DNA from: Candidatus Corynebacterium faecigallinarum
GTDB lineage: Bacteria > Actinomycetota > Actinomycetes > Mycobacteriales > Mycobacteriaceae
Length of the DNA stretch: 64,000 nucleotides
NCBI GenBank assembly: GCA_019120175.1
Contig: DWVP01000006.1
Location: forward strand, 1-64,000
Reading direction: 5' to 3'
Made by a program: the position numbers and the translations under genes. The notes beneath the pieces were generated by a model. It was not told where the DNA came from and ran no database searches. It was given only the letters and a program-made list of their open reading frames with translations. How positions within the stretch are numbered: the stretch's first letter is position 1; every line of letters starts with the position of its first letter. Below are positions 1 through 7,970 of this stretch, one piece after another.

Positions 1-2
1 GA

Positions 3-131
3 TCCTTCGCACTAGCCAAGCAATGGCGAGCCCTGGCCACCCGCTACGACAAACTCGCAACCACCTACCGCGCCGCCGTCACCCTCTGTGCAATCCTGAC
101 CTGGCTGCGCACATTAGGAGACACACCCTAG
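3..131 (+). mobile_element. 3' end of an IS5-type transposase gene (partial)
   Basis: Open frame entering from the left edge and ending in TAG. The 42 residues include WRALATRYDKLATTYRAA followed by a hydrophobic helix, which I recognise as the C-terminal tail of IS5-family DDE transposases common in actinobacteria. Only the tail is inside the window, so the catalytic residues cannot be checked. No terminal inverted repeat is visible downstream: the stop codon shares the CTAG at 128-131 with the stop of the broken arginase gene on the other strand, so the right end of the element was probably lost when the two sequences joined. Confidence 0.7.
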
Positions 132-856
132 GCGACGGTCATGCCGACGACATCGGCGGCCGCGGAGACATCGGCGAGGACGCGTCGGACCTGCCCCAGC
201 GTCAGTCCACCGGGGATCGGCCCGAGACCGAGGGAGACCTCGTCACTGTCGACCGTGTCGACGTCCAGGTGAACGGTGACCCGGGAGGTGCCGGTGGCGG
301 CGATCCACTCGGTGAGCGCGGAGCTGTCCGTCCGGAGCTGGTCGGGGGAGAAGGTGGTGAGCCCCCACTGGTCAACGTAGGCGTAGGCGTCGTCCTCCCA
401 GGCGTGGATACCGACGAGGGCGACCCGTGACGGGTCGACGTGGGCGGGGAGCCGGTCCAGGATCTCCGGGTCGCCATGTCCCGTGATCATGCGGCCAGTT
501 CGGTGAAGGGGACGACGCTGACCGAGCACTCGCCGCCGAGCGTGAGGATGCGGTCACGGGGGTGCCGGGCGATGGCCTGCTGTCCGGCCTCCAGTGCGGC
601 CAGAACAGCGGACCGGGACTCCACACCGTTGGTGGGCCCTTCAGCAGGCTCGCCGCCGTCGACCGGGACGACCTCGGTCGGGCCGTTGTGCTCCCGGCAG
701 GAGGGCGTCCAGCACCCGGGTGCCGACGGTGTATCCGCGCCGGGCCTTGTCCACCGGCATACCGGGGAGCAGCTCGGCGACTGTGGCGGCACCGGCGCCC
801 TGCCACTGCGGCCAGACGAGACGGAGGGTGGTGGGATCGGTGGTGATGTCCGACAT
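128..856 (-). pseudogene. Arginase/agmatinase-family gene, broken by frameshift, internal deletion and 3' truncation
   Basis: Translation from ATG 856 gives an arginase-like N-terminus (TLRLVWPQWQGAG, then RRGYTVGTRVLDALLP). The frame is lost near 690, where one extra G in a GGG run separates LDALLP from EHNGPTEVVPVDGGE. The second frame reads through LTLGGECSVSVVPFTELA and stops; at about 495 homology resumes in the first frame as ITGHGDPEILDRLP. The roughly 30 residues expected between them, carrying the Mn-binding DAHxD motif of ureohydrolases, are absent. The later VHLDVDTVDSDE metal motif remains. The 3' end stops at GMTVA, about 25 residues early, at the junction with the transposase fragment. 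The extra G alone could be a sequencing error; the missing block and truncation make it a true pseudogene. Confidence 0.8.
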
Positions 857-907
857 CGGGGAAACTGTCCGCTCAAGTGCGGGTGTGGTGAAAGAGGGCG
901 TGAGGGG

Positions 908-1981
908 TTACTCCCCGGTCTTCTCCAGGGTGTCACTGATCACCCGGGAGACCTGGGTGATCACCGCGTCCCCGGCATCGGTCGGCAGGGAGACCGCGAC
1001 GAGCTCCTCATAACCCAGCGCGTACCAGACCCCGGCGGTCGATCCTTCGACCAAGGCGGTGTCCTGGAACCACGGCACGTCGTTGACCTGGGTGAGCTGC
1101 GCACCGACCTCGTAGGAGTCCGGCAGCGACACCCCACACCGCAGGACGACCGGCTCGCGTCCGGACGCCGTCCACACGATGGCACCGTCCAGGCCACGGT
1201 TGCCCGCCCAGTCCGGGGTCTCGGTGATCCGCTGGTAGTCGCCGATGGTCTCCGGCAGGGCGTCCTCGAACGCCCGGCAGGACGCTGCGTCGGTGCCGTC
1301 GGTGCCGTCGGAGTCGTCCGTGTCACCGAGGTCGGACAGGGGGATCGGGGCGGGTTCCGGAGCATCCTCCGCCGAGCCGTGCGCGGTGACCGCCTCGCCG
1401 ATGCCGGTGAGGTCACCGACGCTGAGGTCTGCATCCGTCGTCACCGCCACCACCGGGGACTGTCCCACGGCGTACCAGGTCGACAACTCGGAACCCGGGG
1501 TGGCGTCCCGGATCTCCAACCAGGGCGTCCCACCGCCGTCCTGCGGATCGGTCAGCTCACTGACCTGGGTCAACTGTCCCGGGGTGGACACCCCGCAGCG
1601 CACCGTGAGCTCGGTGCCGCCACTGTCGCGGAAGCCCGCCGCCCCCTCCGGTGCGGGATCGACGATCCCGACATCACGGAAATCACTGATCCGGTCGGGC
1701 AGGTCGTCGATGGTGGCGGCGCAGGCATCGCTGTCGGCGGCCGGGGCCTGCACCGGGCCCATCGCCACGGCCGTGTAGACATTCCGGTCGATGAGAATCT
1801 TCGCCCCGGCAAGCACCGCCGCGACGAACACCACCGACAGGATCAGTGCGATCACCGCAGTGCGTCGCGACGATCCACCGGCGGAGTCTGCATTCCCTGT
1901 GCTCTCTGGGTTATCTGGTCCAGCGTTTCCGTGTCCGGGGGTACTGCTACCCTGATCGGTGACCTTTGACCGTGAAGACAT
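908..1981 (-). CDS. Membrane-anchored protein with two tandem DUF3515 domains
   Basis: 357 residues. After a polar N-terminal stretch there is one transmembrane helix (about 41-63), then two similar extracytoplasmic modules. Module 1 starts near Cys87 and has LTVRCGV (125-131), QLTQV, PWLEI and STWYAVG (167-173). Module 2 starts near Cys235 and has VLRCGV (279-284), QLTQVN, PWFQD and GVWYALG (317-323). A Pro/Asp/Thr-rich linker joins them. The pattern matches DUF3515, a family of unknown function usually found next to thiL in Corynebacteriales, which is the case here (divergent). I recall single-domain members of under 200 residues, so the duplication is unusual. The ATG has TACAAT 7 nt upstream and no Shine-Dalgarno, suggesting a leaderless message. 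Confidence 0.8.
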   Translation of the reverse strand: MSSRSKVTDQGSSTPGHGNAGPDNPESTGNADSAGGSSRRTAVIALILSVVFVAAVLAGAKILIDRNVYTAVAMGPVQAPAADSDACAATIDDLPDRISDFRDVGIVDPAPEGAAGFRDSGGTELTVRCGVSTPGQLTQVSELTDPQDGGGTPWLEIRDATPGSELSTWYAVGQSPVVAVTTDADLSVGDLTGIGEAVTAHGSAEDAPEPAPIPLSDLGDTDDSDGTDGTDAASCRAFEDALPETIGDYQRITETPDWAGNRGLDGAIVWTASGREPVVLRCGVSLPDSYEVGAQLTQVNDVPWFQDTALVEGSTAGVWYALGYEELVAVSLPTDAGDAVITQVSRVISDTLEKTGE

Positions 1982-1988
1982 GCGGATG

Positions 1989-1994
1989 ATTGTA
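1989..1994 (-). promoter_or_regulatory. -10 hexamer TACAAT of the DUF3515 gene
   Basis: TACAAT on the minus strand, 7 nt before the ATG at 1981. The expected transcript would start at or next to the start codon. The divergent thiL gene begins 57 nt further on. Confidence 0.5.
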
Positions 1995-2050
1995 CGTAGT
2001 CTCCCGGTCCCGCCCACAAGCGACGGTACGTGAACGACCTGAGGAGAAGG

Positions 2051-3136
2051 ATGACCGGCGAGAGTTCCGGACAGCTCACCGTGGCGGACGCCGGGGAAGC
2101 GGCGACCATTGCCGCGATCCAGCAGGCTGCCCCCAGTGAGATCAACGGCGACGACGCCGCGGTGCTCGACCCGGCCCCGCCCAACTCCCGCTACATCGCG
2201 ACGACCGACGTGCTCGTCGACGGCGTCCACTTCCGCTTCGACTGGTCCACCCCCTTTGAGGTGGGGGTCAAGGCCGTCACCCAGAACTTCGCTGACATCC
2301 AGGCGATGGGAGGTCGTCCCGCCGCCGTGCTCATGTCACTGGCCACCCCCGGTGACCTGCCACTGGACACCGTCCGGGACATCGCCGCCGGGATCGGCTC
2401 CACCGCCGCGCCGTGGGCGGTGGAACTCGTCGGCGGGGATGTGGTGACCTCCAGCCAACTGGTCATCTCCATCACCGCGATCGGCCTGATCGCCGGTCCG
2501 GACCCGGCGTTGACCATGGGTGCCGCCGAACCCGGTCACCAGGTGGTCGCCAGCGGTGTCATCGGCCACGCCGCCGCCGGGGAGGCGATCCTGCGGTACT
2601 TCGGTTCACGGGACGCGGTGCCGGATGATGCCGTGCTGCAGGAACTCGTCCGCCGGCACTGCGCCCCGACCCTGGTGGTCGGACGCGGTGCGGTGGCCCG
2701 CGCCGCCGGAGTCAAGGCCATGACCGACAACTCCGACGGTCTGCTCAAGGACCTCACGAGCCTGGCACGGCGCAGCAATGTGACCATCGACCTCGACGGG
2801 GCGGCACTGACCCCGGACGCCCAGCTCTACTACGCCGCCGAGGTTCTCGGCGTCGACCCCTTGCAGTGGGTGCTCACCGGCGGCGAGGACCACACCCTGC
2901 TGGCCACCACCGACCAGGAGCCCCCGGCCGGGTACCGCTTCCTGGGCACGGTCGGGAAGGGCACCGGCGAGGTGGCATCGGGTGCGGGAACGGATCCGGC
3001 TGCGGATCCGGCCGGGGGACCGGCAGATGCCGCCACCCCGGTGATCGGCGCCACCCCCACAGTGACCGTCGACGGACAGATTCCCGCCTACATCGACGGA
3101 TGGGACTCCCTGTCCCATGGCGGTGACCGCCGGTGA
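2051..3136 (+). CDS. thiL: Thiamine-monophosphate kinase
   Basis: 361 residues. ThiL phosphorylates thiamine monophosphate to thiamine pyrophosphate with ATP, the last step of thiamine cofactor synthesis. Visible family motifs are NGDDAAVLDP near the N-terminus, TTDVLVDGVHF, VGGDVVTS, DNSDGLLKDL and TGGEDHTLL. ATG 2051 is chosen because GAGGAGAAGG lies directly upstream; a GTG at 2030 would add seven residues without a ribosome site. A Gly/Ala/Asp/Pro-rich insert (about 317-338) sits near the C-terminus. The stop overlaps the ung start by 4 nt, so the two are probably translationally coupled. Confidence 0.93.
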   Translation: MTGESSGQLTVADAGEAATIAAIQQAAPSEINGDDAAVLDPAPPNSRYIATTDVLVDGVHFRFDWSTPFEVGVKAVTQNFADIQAMGGRPAAVLMSLATPGDLPLDTVRDIAAGIGSTAAPWAVELVGGDVVTSSQLVISITAIGLIAGPDPALTMGAAEPGHQVVASGVIGHAAAGEAILRYFGSRDAVPDDAVLQELVRRHCAPTLVVGRGAVARAAGVKAMTDNSDGLLKDLTSLARRSNVTIDLDGAALTPDAQLYYAAEVLGVDPLQWVLTGGEDHTLLATTDQEPPAGYRFLGTVGKGTGEVASGAGTDPAADPAGGPADAATPVIGATPTVTVDGQIPAYIDGWDSLSHGGDRR

Positions 3137-3930
3137 ACGACAGCGAAGCTAGCGACGCCAATGTGCTCGCCGGGCACATACTGGCGACGATCCACCCCAG
3201 CTGGCGGACGATCCTGACGGACGGCGGGGCTGAACCGGCCCTGGACACCGTCGTGCACCAGGCGGCTCAGCGGATCCTCGACGGTGAACAGGTCCAGCCC
3301 GCCCCGGAGAACATCCTCCGGGCGCTGTCCCACCCCGCCGACGACACCCGGGTGCTGATCCTGGGGCAGGACCCCTATCCGACCCCCGGACATGCAGTCG
3401 GACTGTCCTTCTCCTCGGCACCTCAGACCCGACCGTTGCCGAAGTCGCTGCAGAACATCTACACCGAATACCAGGACGACCTGGGGCACGACCGTCCGCA
3501 GTCCGCCGACCTGACCCCCTGGACCGACAACGGGGTGATGCTGCTCAACCGCGTGCTCACCGTGAGCGAAGGGCAGGCCGGCAGTCACCGCGGACTGGGC
3601 TGGGAGGCCGTCACCGAGGCGGTGGTCAACCACCTGGCGACCCGTCCGATCGCGGCGATCCTGTGGGGCAAGCAGGCTCAGGAGGTCGCCGACGTCATCG
3701 GCCGGGACCGGTGCGTACTCTCACCCCACCCGTCGCCGTTGTCGGCCTACCGTGGCTTCTTCGGCTCACACCCCTTCACCCGTGCCAACGGGATCCTCGA
3801 GGCGCAGGGGGTGGCTGCGGTGGACTGGGACCTCGCAGGGCAGGATACCGGGCAGAAGAACAATGCGGTGACTGGACGGACCGTCCTGCACGGCACCGCA
3901 CCACTGTGGGAGAACGGTGACGCATGCTGA
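3133..3930 (+). CDS. ung: Uracil-DNA glycosylase, family 1
   Basis: 265 residues. Removes uracil from DNA to start base-excision repair. The water-activating loop GQDPYPTPGHAVG (78-90, Asp80) and the substrate loop SPHPSPLSAYRGFF (from 197, with HPSPLS at 199-204) are intact; the GQDPYP variant also occurs in mycobacteria. The start is GTG 3133, overlapping the thiL stop. The last 30 or so residues are a polar tail beyond the usual domain end. The gene overlaps the next start by 7 nt, so thiL-ung-DAK2-recG reads as one operon. Confidence 0.95.
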   Translation: MNDSEASDANVLAGHILATIHPSWRTILTDGGAEPALDTVVHQAAQRILDGEQVQPAPENILRALSHPADDTRVLILGQDPYPTPGHAVGLSFSSAPQTRPLPKSLQNIYTEYQDDLGHDRPQSADLTPWTDNGVMLLNRVLTVSEGQAGSHRGLGWEAVTEAVVNHLATRPIAAILWGKQAQEVADVIGRDRCVLSPHPSPLSAYRGFFGSHPFTRANGILEAQGVAAVDWDLAGQDTGQKNNAVTGRTVLHGTAPLWENGDAC

Positions 3931-5531
3931 CCGCGAAACACATCGCCACCTGGGCGGAGTTGGCCGCGTCCGGCCTGCGCCGGCACCGGGACGAGATCAA
4001 CCAGCTCAATGTCTTCCCCATTCCGGACTCCGACACCGGATCGAACATGACCTCCACCATGGAGGCCGCAGTCGAGCGGATGAACCAGGAACACGGTGAG
4101 CTGGGAACCTCGGGCGACCAGCGTGCCATGAGCTACGGCGAAGGCGGGGAAGCCTCCGTCGCTGACCTGGCTGCGTCTCTGGCCGCCGGTGCCGTCGTCG
4201 GCGCCCGAGGTAACTCGGGACTGGTGCTCAGCCAGCTGCTGAGGGCAGTGGCCGACACCGCCGCCCGAACCTCGTCCGGAAACCTCCCGGTCGCTGAAGT
4301 GCCGCGGATGCTGCACCGGGCCGAGAAGCTCGTCCGACGCGCGGTCTCCGACCCGGTCGAAGGCACCATCATCACCGTGCTGCACGCCGCCGCCGAACGC
4401 GCCGAAGCCGTCTCCACCAGCCAGAACAACCCGCCGATCGTCGAGGTGATCACGGCGTCCCGTGATGCGGCGATCGAGGCTCTGCACCAGACCACCGCCC
4501 AGCTGCCGGCGCTGGCCGAGGCCGGCGTCGTTGACGCCGGTGGCAGGGGCCTGGTGGTCATCCTCGATGCGCTTGTCGAGGCATTGGACGGTGAGGCAAG
4601 TGACGCAGCCGCAGCCACGGCCGCGGACACACCCGCCGCAGCGGCTGCGGACACCGCAGCGTCCTGCGGATCCGGTGCCGCCGGTGCCGCGTCCGGCGCC
4701 ACCTCCACGACCGTCCCCGCCGATACCGCAGCGGAGATCGAGGTGATGTTCACCTACGGCGGTGACATCGACACCCTGCGCGGTGAACTCGACCGGGGAG
4801 GCAACAGTGTCGTCGTCGTCCCCGTCGATGACGGGCACTGGCGCGTTCATGTCCACACCCTCGTCGGCGGGCCGTTGATCGAGTACGCTTTCGCCCACGG
4901 TGAGGTCTCTGAGCTGCGGTTGGAGGCGCTTCCCCTACGCACTGGACCCATTGTCGACCCGGCCGGTGAACTGCGGCGCCCGGTTCTGGCACTCGTCCCC
5001 GAGGGGCGGCTGCGTGACGTGTTCACCGAGGCCGGCGCCACCGTCGGGACGACCGGGAAAGTTGTGGCAGAGCTCGAGGAACGTGCCGGTGAAGACTGCA
5101 TCGTCCTGACCAACGGGCAGGACACCACCGAGCTTTTCGACATCCTCTCCGACAGCGGAACCGAAGCGATGGTCGTCGACACCGAGAGCTTCGTCGGCGG
5201 ACTGGCGGCAATGGCCGTCTACAGTGCCGACGCCGACGCCGAAGAAAACGCCGAAGAGATGGCCGACGCCGTGTCCTACCAGCGGTGGGCCACCGTGGAC
5301 GGCGGCCCCGAAGAACTGTACAACCAGGTCCGGGAACTGCTCATCCCCGGCGGCGAACTGGTCACCGTCCTCTACGGAGACAAGGCCGACGGGCAGGAAT
5401 GGAGTACCGAGGAGGTCATTGCCGTCGAAGACGCCCTGCGGCAGGACCTTGCCGCCGACGGGACCGAAATCGAGATTCACGGCTACCGCGCCCCCGGACT
5501 CGGGGTCAGCGCCCAGGTGGGGGTGGAGTAG
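3924..5531 (+). CDS. DAK2-domain protein, YloV/FakA-like
   Basis: 535 residues. The N-terminal DAK2 phosphatase/kinase-type domain shows NVFPIPDSDTGSNM (about 28-41), GARGNSGLVLSQLL and VDAGGRGLVVILDAL. An Ala/Thr/Gly/Asp-rich linker (about 220-265) follows, then the C-terminal EDD-fold part typical of the YloV/FakA family. In Firmicutes FakA phosphorylates fatty acids bound by FakB; whether this protein does so is not shown here, and I see no FakB/DegV gene nearby. Position directly before recG is conserved in actinobacteria. ATG 3924 overlaps the end of ung. Confidence 0.85.
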   Translation: MLTAKHIATWAELAASGLRRHRDEINQLNVFPIPDSDTGSNMTSTMEAAVERMNQEHGELGTSGDQRAMSYGEGGEASVADLAASLAAGAVVGARGNSGLVLSQLLRAVADTAARTSSGNLPVAEVPRMLHRAEKLVRRAVSDPVEGTIITVLHAAAERAEAVSTSQNNPPIVEVITASRDAAIEALHQTTAQLPALAEAGVVDAGGRGLVVILDALVEALDGEASDAAAATAADTPAAAAADTAASCGSGAAGAASGATSTTVPADTAAEIEVMFTYGGDIDTLRGELDRGGNSVVVVPVDDGHWRVHVHTLVGGPLIEYAFAHGEVSELRLEALPLRTGPIVDPAGELRRPVLALVPEGRLRDVFTEAGATVGTTGKVVAELEERAGEDCIVLTNGQDTTELFDILSDSGTEAMVVDTESFVGGLAAMAVYSADADAEENAEEMADAVSYQRWATVDGGPEELYNQVRELLIPGGELVTVLYGDKADGQEWSTEEVIAVEDALRQDLAADGTEIEIHGYRAPGLGVSAQVGVE

Positions 5532-7838
5532 ATGCTCGGCTGGGACGATCCGCGGCCGCTGAGTCAGGTCATCCCGCCCGACCGTGCCCGCACCCTCGCC
5601 GGGAAACCCGGGCTGGTGACCATGGCTGATGCCCTGCTGAACTTCCCGGCGTCCTACGTCCATACCAGCGGCACCGGTGCCATGAGCGACGGTGGGGACG
5701 GACTGGTCGAAGGCGACCACCTCACCTGCCTCGCCGAAATCACCTGGACGCAGGTCCAGGACAACCGCGGTCGACGCGGCCCCCGCGAGATCCTCAACTT
5801 CCGCTTCCGCGTCGACGGGGTCGACTTCTCCTCGGCACTCTTCGGGAATGTGCGCTCGCACCAGCCCTTCATCGCCATCGGTGCGAAAGTGATGCTGGCC
5901 GGGAAACTCGGCCTGTTCCGCGACGAATGGCAGCTGCGCAACCCCAGCTACATCACCCTTCACCCGCCGCCCGTCGTCGACGGGGAGCCGCTGACCGGTG
6001 AAGCCTACGAGGCGGCGTTCGGGGCCTTCGGCCCGCTGAAGACCATCGTCGACGTCGCCGGTGGCATGCGTGCCGCCCAACAGTTGCTCTCCGTGCCGTG
6101 GCTCCCCACCTACCCGCGGCGTCACGGAACCAACAATGCCGAGCTGCTGGGGGTGATGGGCCACGTCCTGGACGCGATGGCCAGCCCCCCGGAGATGCTG
6201 CCCTCGGCGACGGTCCCGGGCGCGCCGGCGTGGCCGGTCATCGACGGTGCCGAGCTCATCGGGGCCGGTACCGCCCTCCACGACATCCACCGGCCCCCGG
6301 AGGACGGGCCGGACGCTGCCCGCACCCGGGTGAAATTCAATGAGGCGCTGGCGCTGCAGCTGGTCATGGCGCTGCGACGGGAGGACAGCACTGCGCGTAC
6401 CGGCCGTGCCGTCGTACCCGTGAGCCCCGGGTCGAAATATGCCGCGCTCATCCAGAAGTTGCCGTACACCCTGACCGACTCGCAGACGGTGGCCTTGACC
6501 GAGATCGGTGCGGCGATGGAGGGCGCCGGGACTGGCGCGGCGTCCGGCGAAGCGACGGCGGCAGCGTCCGGTGCGGCGTCCGGTGCGGCGTCCGGTACGA
6601 CGCCGATGAGCATGCTGCTCCAGGGCGATGTGGGATCCGGCAAGACGATCGTCGCCCTGCTCGCGATGCTCCGTGTGGTGGACTCCGGCGGGCAATGTGC
6701 ATTCCTGGCGCCGACCGAAGTGCTGGCAACCCAGCACGCGCAGACTCTCGGCGGACTCCTCGAGGGAAGCGGGGTGAACATCTCCCTGCTCACCGGATCC
6801 CAGTCGACCGCGGAGCGGCGGGAAGCCTTGCTCGACATCATCTCCGGTACCGCCGACATCGTCATCGGCACCCACGCGGTGATCCAGGACTCCGTGGAGT
6901 TCTTCGACCTGGGGATGGTCGTCGTCGACGAGCAGCACCGGTTCGGCGTGCGTCAGCGCGACCGGCTGCGGGAGACCTCGCCGGTGGACCGCACCCCACA
7001 CCTGCTCGTGATGACCGCGACACCGATCCCGCGGACGGTGGCGATGACGATGTTCGGCGACCTGACACTGTGCACCCTGGAAACCGCACCGGCGGGACGT
7101 GGCGAAATCAACTCTTTCGTCGTCCCGATGTGGAAGAGGTCCTGGGTCGACCGGATGTATGCGGTGATCAGGGAGCAAGCAGAGCAGGGACACCGCACCT
7201 ACATCGTCGTGCCAAGGATCGAGGGGGAGGGAGGCGTCGATGAGGTGGCCACGAGACTGCAGGGTGGGGAGTTGCGGGGCTTGCGCGTCGGCACGCTCCA
7301 CGGCCGGATGGACAACAAAGCCGAGATCATGGACGGGTTGGCATCCGGACGCATCGACGTCCTGGTCTCCACGACAGTAATCGAGGTCGGCGTCGACATC
7401 CCGGAAGCGACGGTGATGGTGGTCATGGAGGCCGAGAATTTCGGGGTCAGCCAACTCCACCAGTTGCGGGGTCGCGTCGGGCGTGGCGAGGCGGCGTCGA
7501 TGTGTTTCCTGTGCACGGACATCATGCCGGACGCCGAGGGTACGACGAGGCAGGCAGTGGCGTCCTACCAGCGTCTCGAGGCGGTGGCGGGGACGCGGGA
7601 CGGTTTCGCACTGGCTGAACTTGACCTGCGGAGCAGGACCGAGGGCGACGTACTGGGGGAGAAGCAGTCCGGGCACCGGGTGCGACGGGTGAAGATTCTC
7701 GATCTTTCGGTCGATTCGGAGATTGTGTTCGAGGCGCGTCGGTACGCCGAGGAGCTGGTCGCCTACGACGAGCAGTTGGCCCGGTCGCTGGTTGCGGACA
7801 TTACCGTGGATGACCAGGACTACATCGAGCGGAACTGA
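5532..7838 (+). CDS. recG: ATP-dependent DNA helicase RecG
   Basis: 768 residues, normal length for RecG, which remodels stalled forks and Holliday junctions. The N-terminal wedge/OB part is followed by helicase motifs: Walker A GDVGSGKT (about 365-372), DEQHRFGV (motif II, about 464), MTATPIPRT (motif III) and QLRGRVGRG (motif VI). A 20-30 residue Ala/Ser/Gly insert lies just before Walker A, encoded partly by three copies of a 12-nt unit at 6561-6596. The ATG follows the DAK2 gene stop with no gap, so expression probably depends on upstream translation. Confidence 0.95.
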   Translation: MLGWDDPRPLSQVIPPDRARTLAGKPGLVTMADALLNFPASYVHTSGTGAMSDGGDGLVEGDHLTCLAEITWTQVQDNRGRRGPREILNFRFRVDGVDFSSALFGNVRSHQPFIAIGAKVMLAGKLGLFRDEWQLRNPSYITLHPPPVVDGEPLTGEAYEAAFGAFGPLKTIVDVAGGMRAAQQLLSVPWLPTYPRRHGTNNAELLGVMGHVLDAMASPPEMLPSATVPGAPAWPVIDGAELIGAGTALHDIHRPPEDGPDAARTRVKFNEALALQLVMALRREDSTARTGRAVVPVSPGSKYAALIQKLPYTLTDSQTVALTEIGAAMEGAGTGAASGEATAAASGAASGAASGTTPMSMLLQGDVGSGKTIVALLAMLRVVDSGGQCAFLAPTEVLATQHAQTLGGLLEGSGVNISLLTGSQSTAERREALLDIISGTADIVIGTHAVIQDSVEFFDLGMVVVDEQHRFGVRQRDRLRETSPVDRTPHLLVMTATPIPRTVAMTMFGDLTLCTLETAPAGRGEINSFVVPMWKRSWVDRMYAVIREQAEQGHRTYIVVPRIEGEGGVDEVATRLQGGELRGLRVGTLHGRMDNKAEIMDGLASGRIDVLVSTTVIEVGVDIPEATVMVVMEAENFGVSQLHQLRGRVGRGEAASMCFLCTDIMPDAEGTTRQAVASYQRLEAVAGTRDGFALAELDLRSRTEGDVLGEKQSGHRVRRVKILDLSVDSEIVFEARRYAEELVAYDEQLARSLVADITVDDQDYIERN
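6561..6596 (+). repeat. 12-nt tandem repeat inside recG
   Basis: Three near-identical in-frame copies of GCGGCGTCCGGT encoding Ala-Ala/Ser-Gly residues, inside the low-complexity insert just upstream of the RecG Walker A motif. The 12-nt period keeps the frame, so copy-number change would alter only insert length. Confidence 0.75.
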
Positions 7839-7879
7839 CGAGGGCGGAAAGGGGGGCCGCAGTATTTGCGAAGTGGCCG

Positions 7880-7909
7880 TTGACGAATGGGTGTTCGATT
7901 GACTAAGGT
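7880..7909 (+). promoter_or_regulatory. Sigma70-type promoter of the HNH endonuclease gene
   Basis: TTGACG at 7880-7885 and TAAGGT at 7904-7909 with an 18-bp spacer, in the 132-bp gap after recG. It would give a 5' leader of about 55 nt before ATG 7971. Confidence 0.45.
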
Positions 7910-7970
7910 GGGTTTCAAGACAAAAGTACAGGTGGATTGGCGCTGGACGTGAGCGGGGTGATCAGGGGTC

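Noticed and set aside
440..1969. A 509-codon plus-strand frame opposite the arginase remnant and DUF3515 gene
   Set aside because: Composition is Arg/Gly/Asp-rich and featureless; the opposite strand carries clear family motifs.
4935..7676. A 913-codon open frame on the minus strand opposite the DAK2 gene and recG
   Set aside because: It mirrors two well-conserved plus-strand genes; the translation is His/Arg/Gly-rich with no motif. Such frames are common in high-GC DNA.
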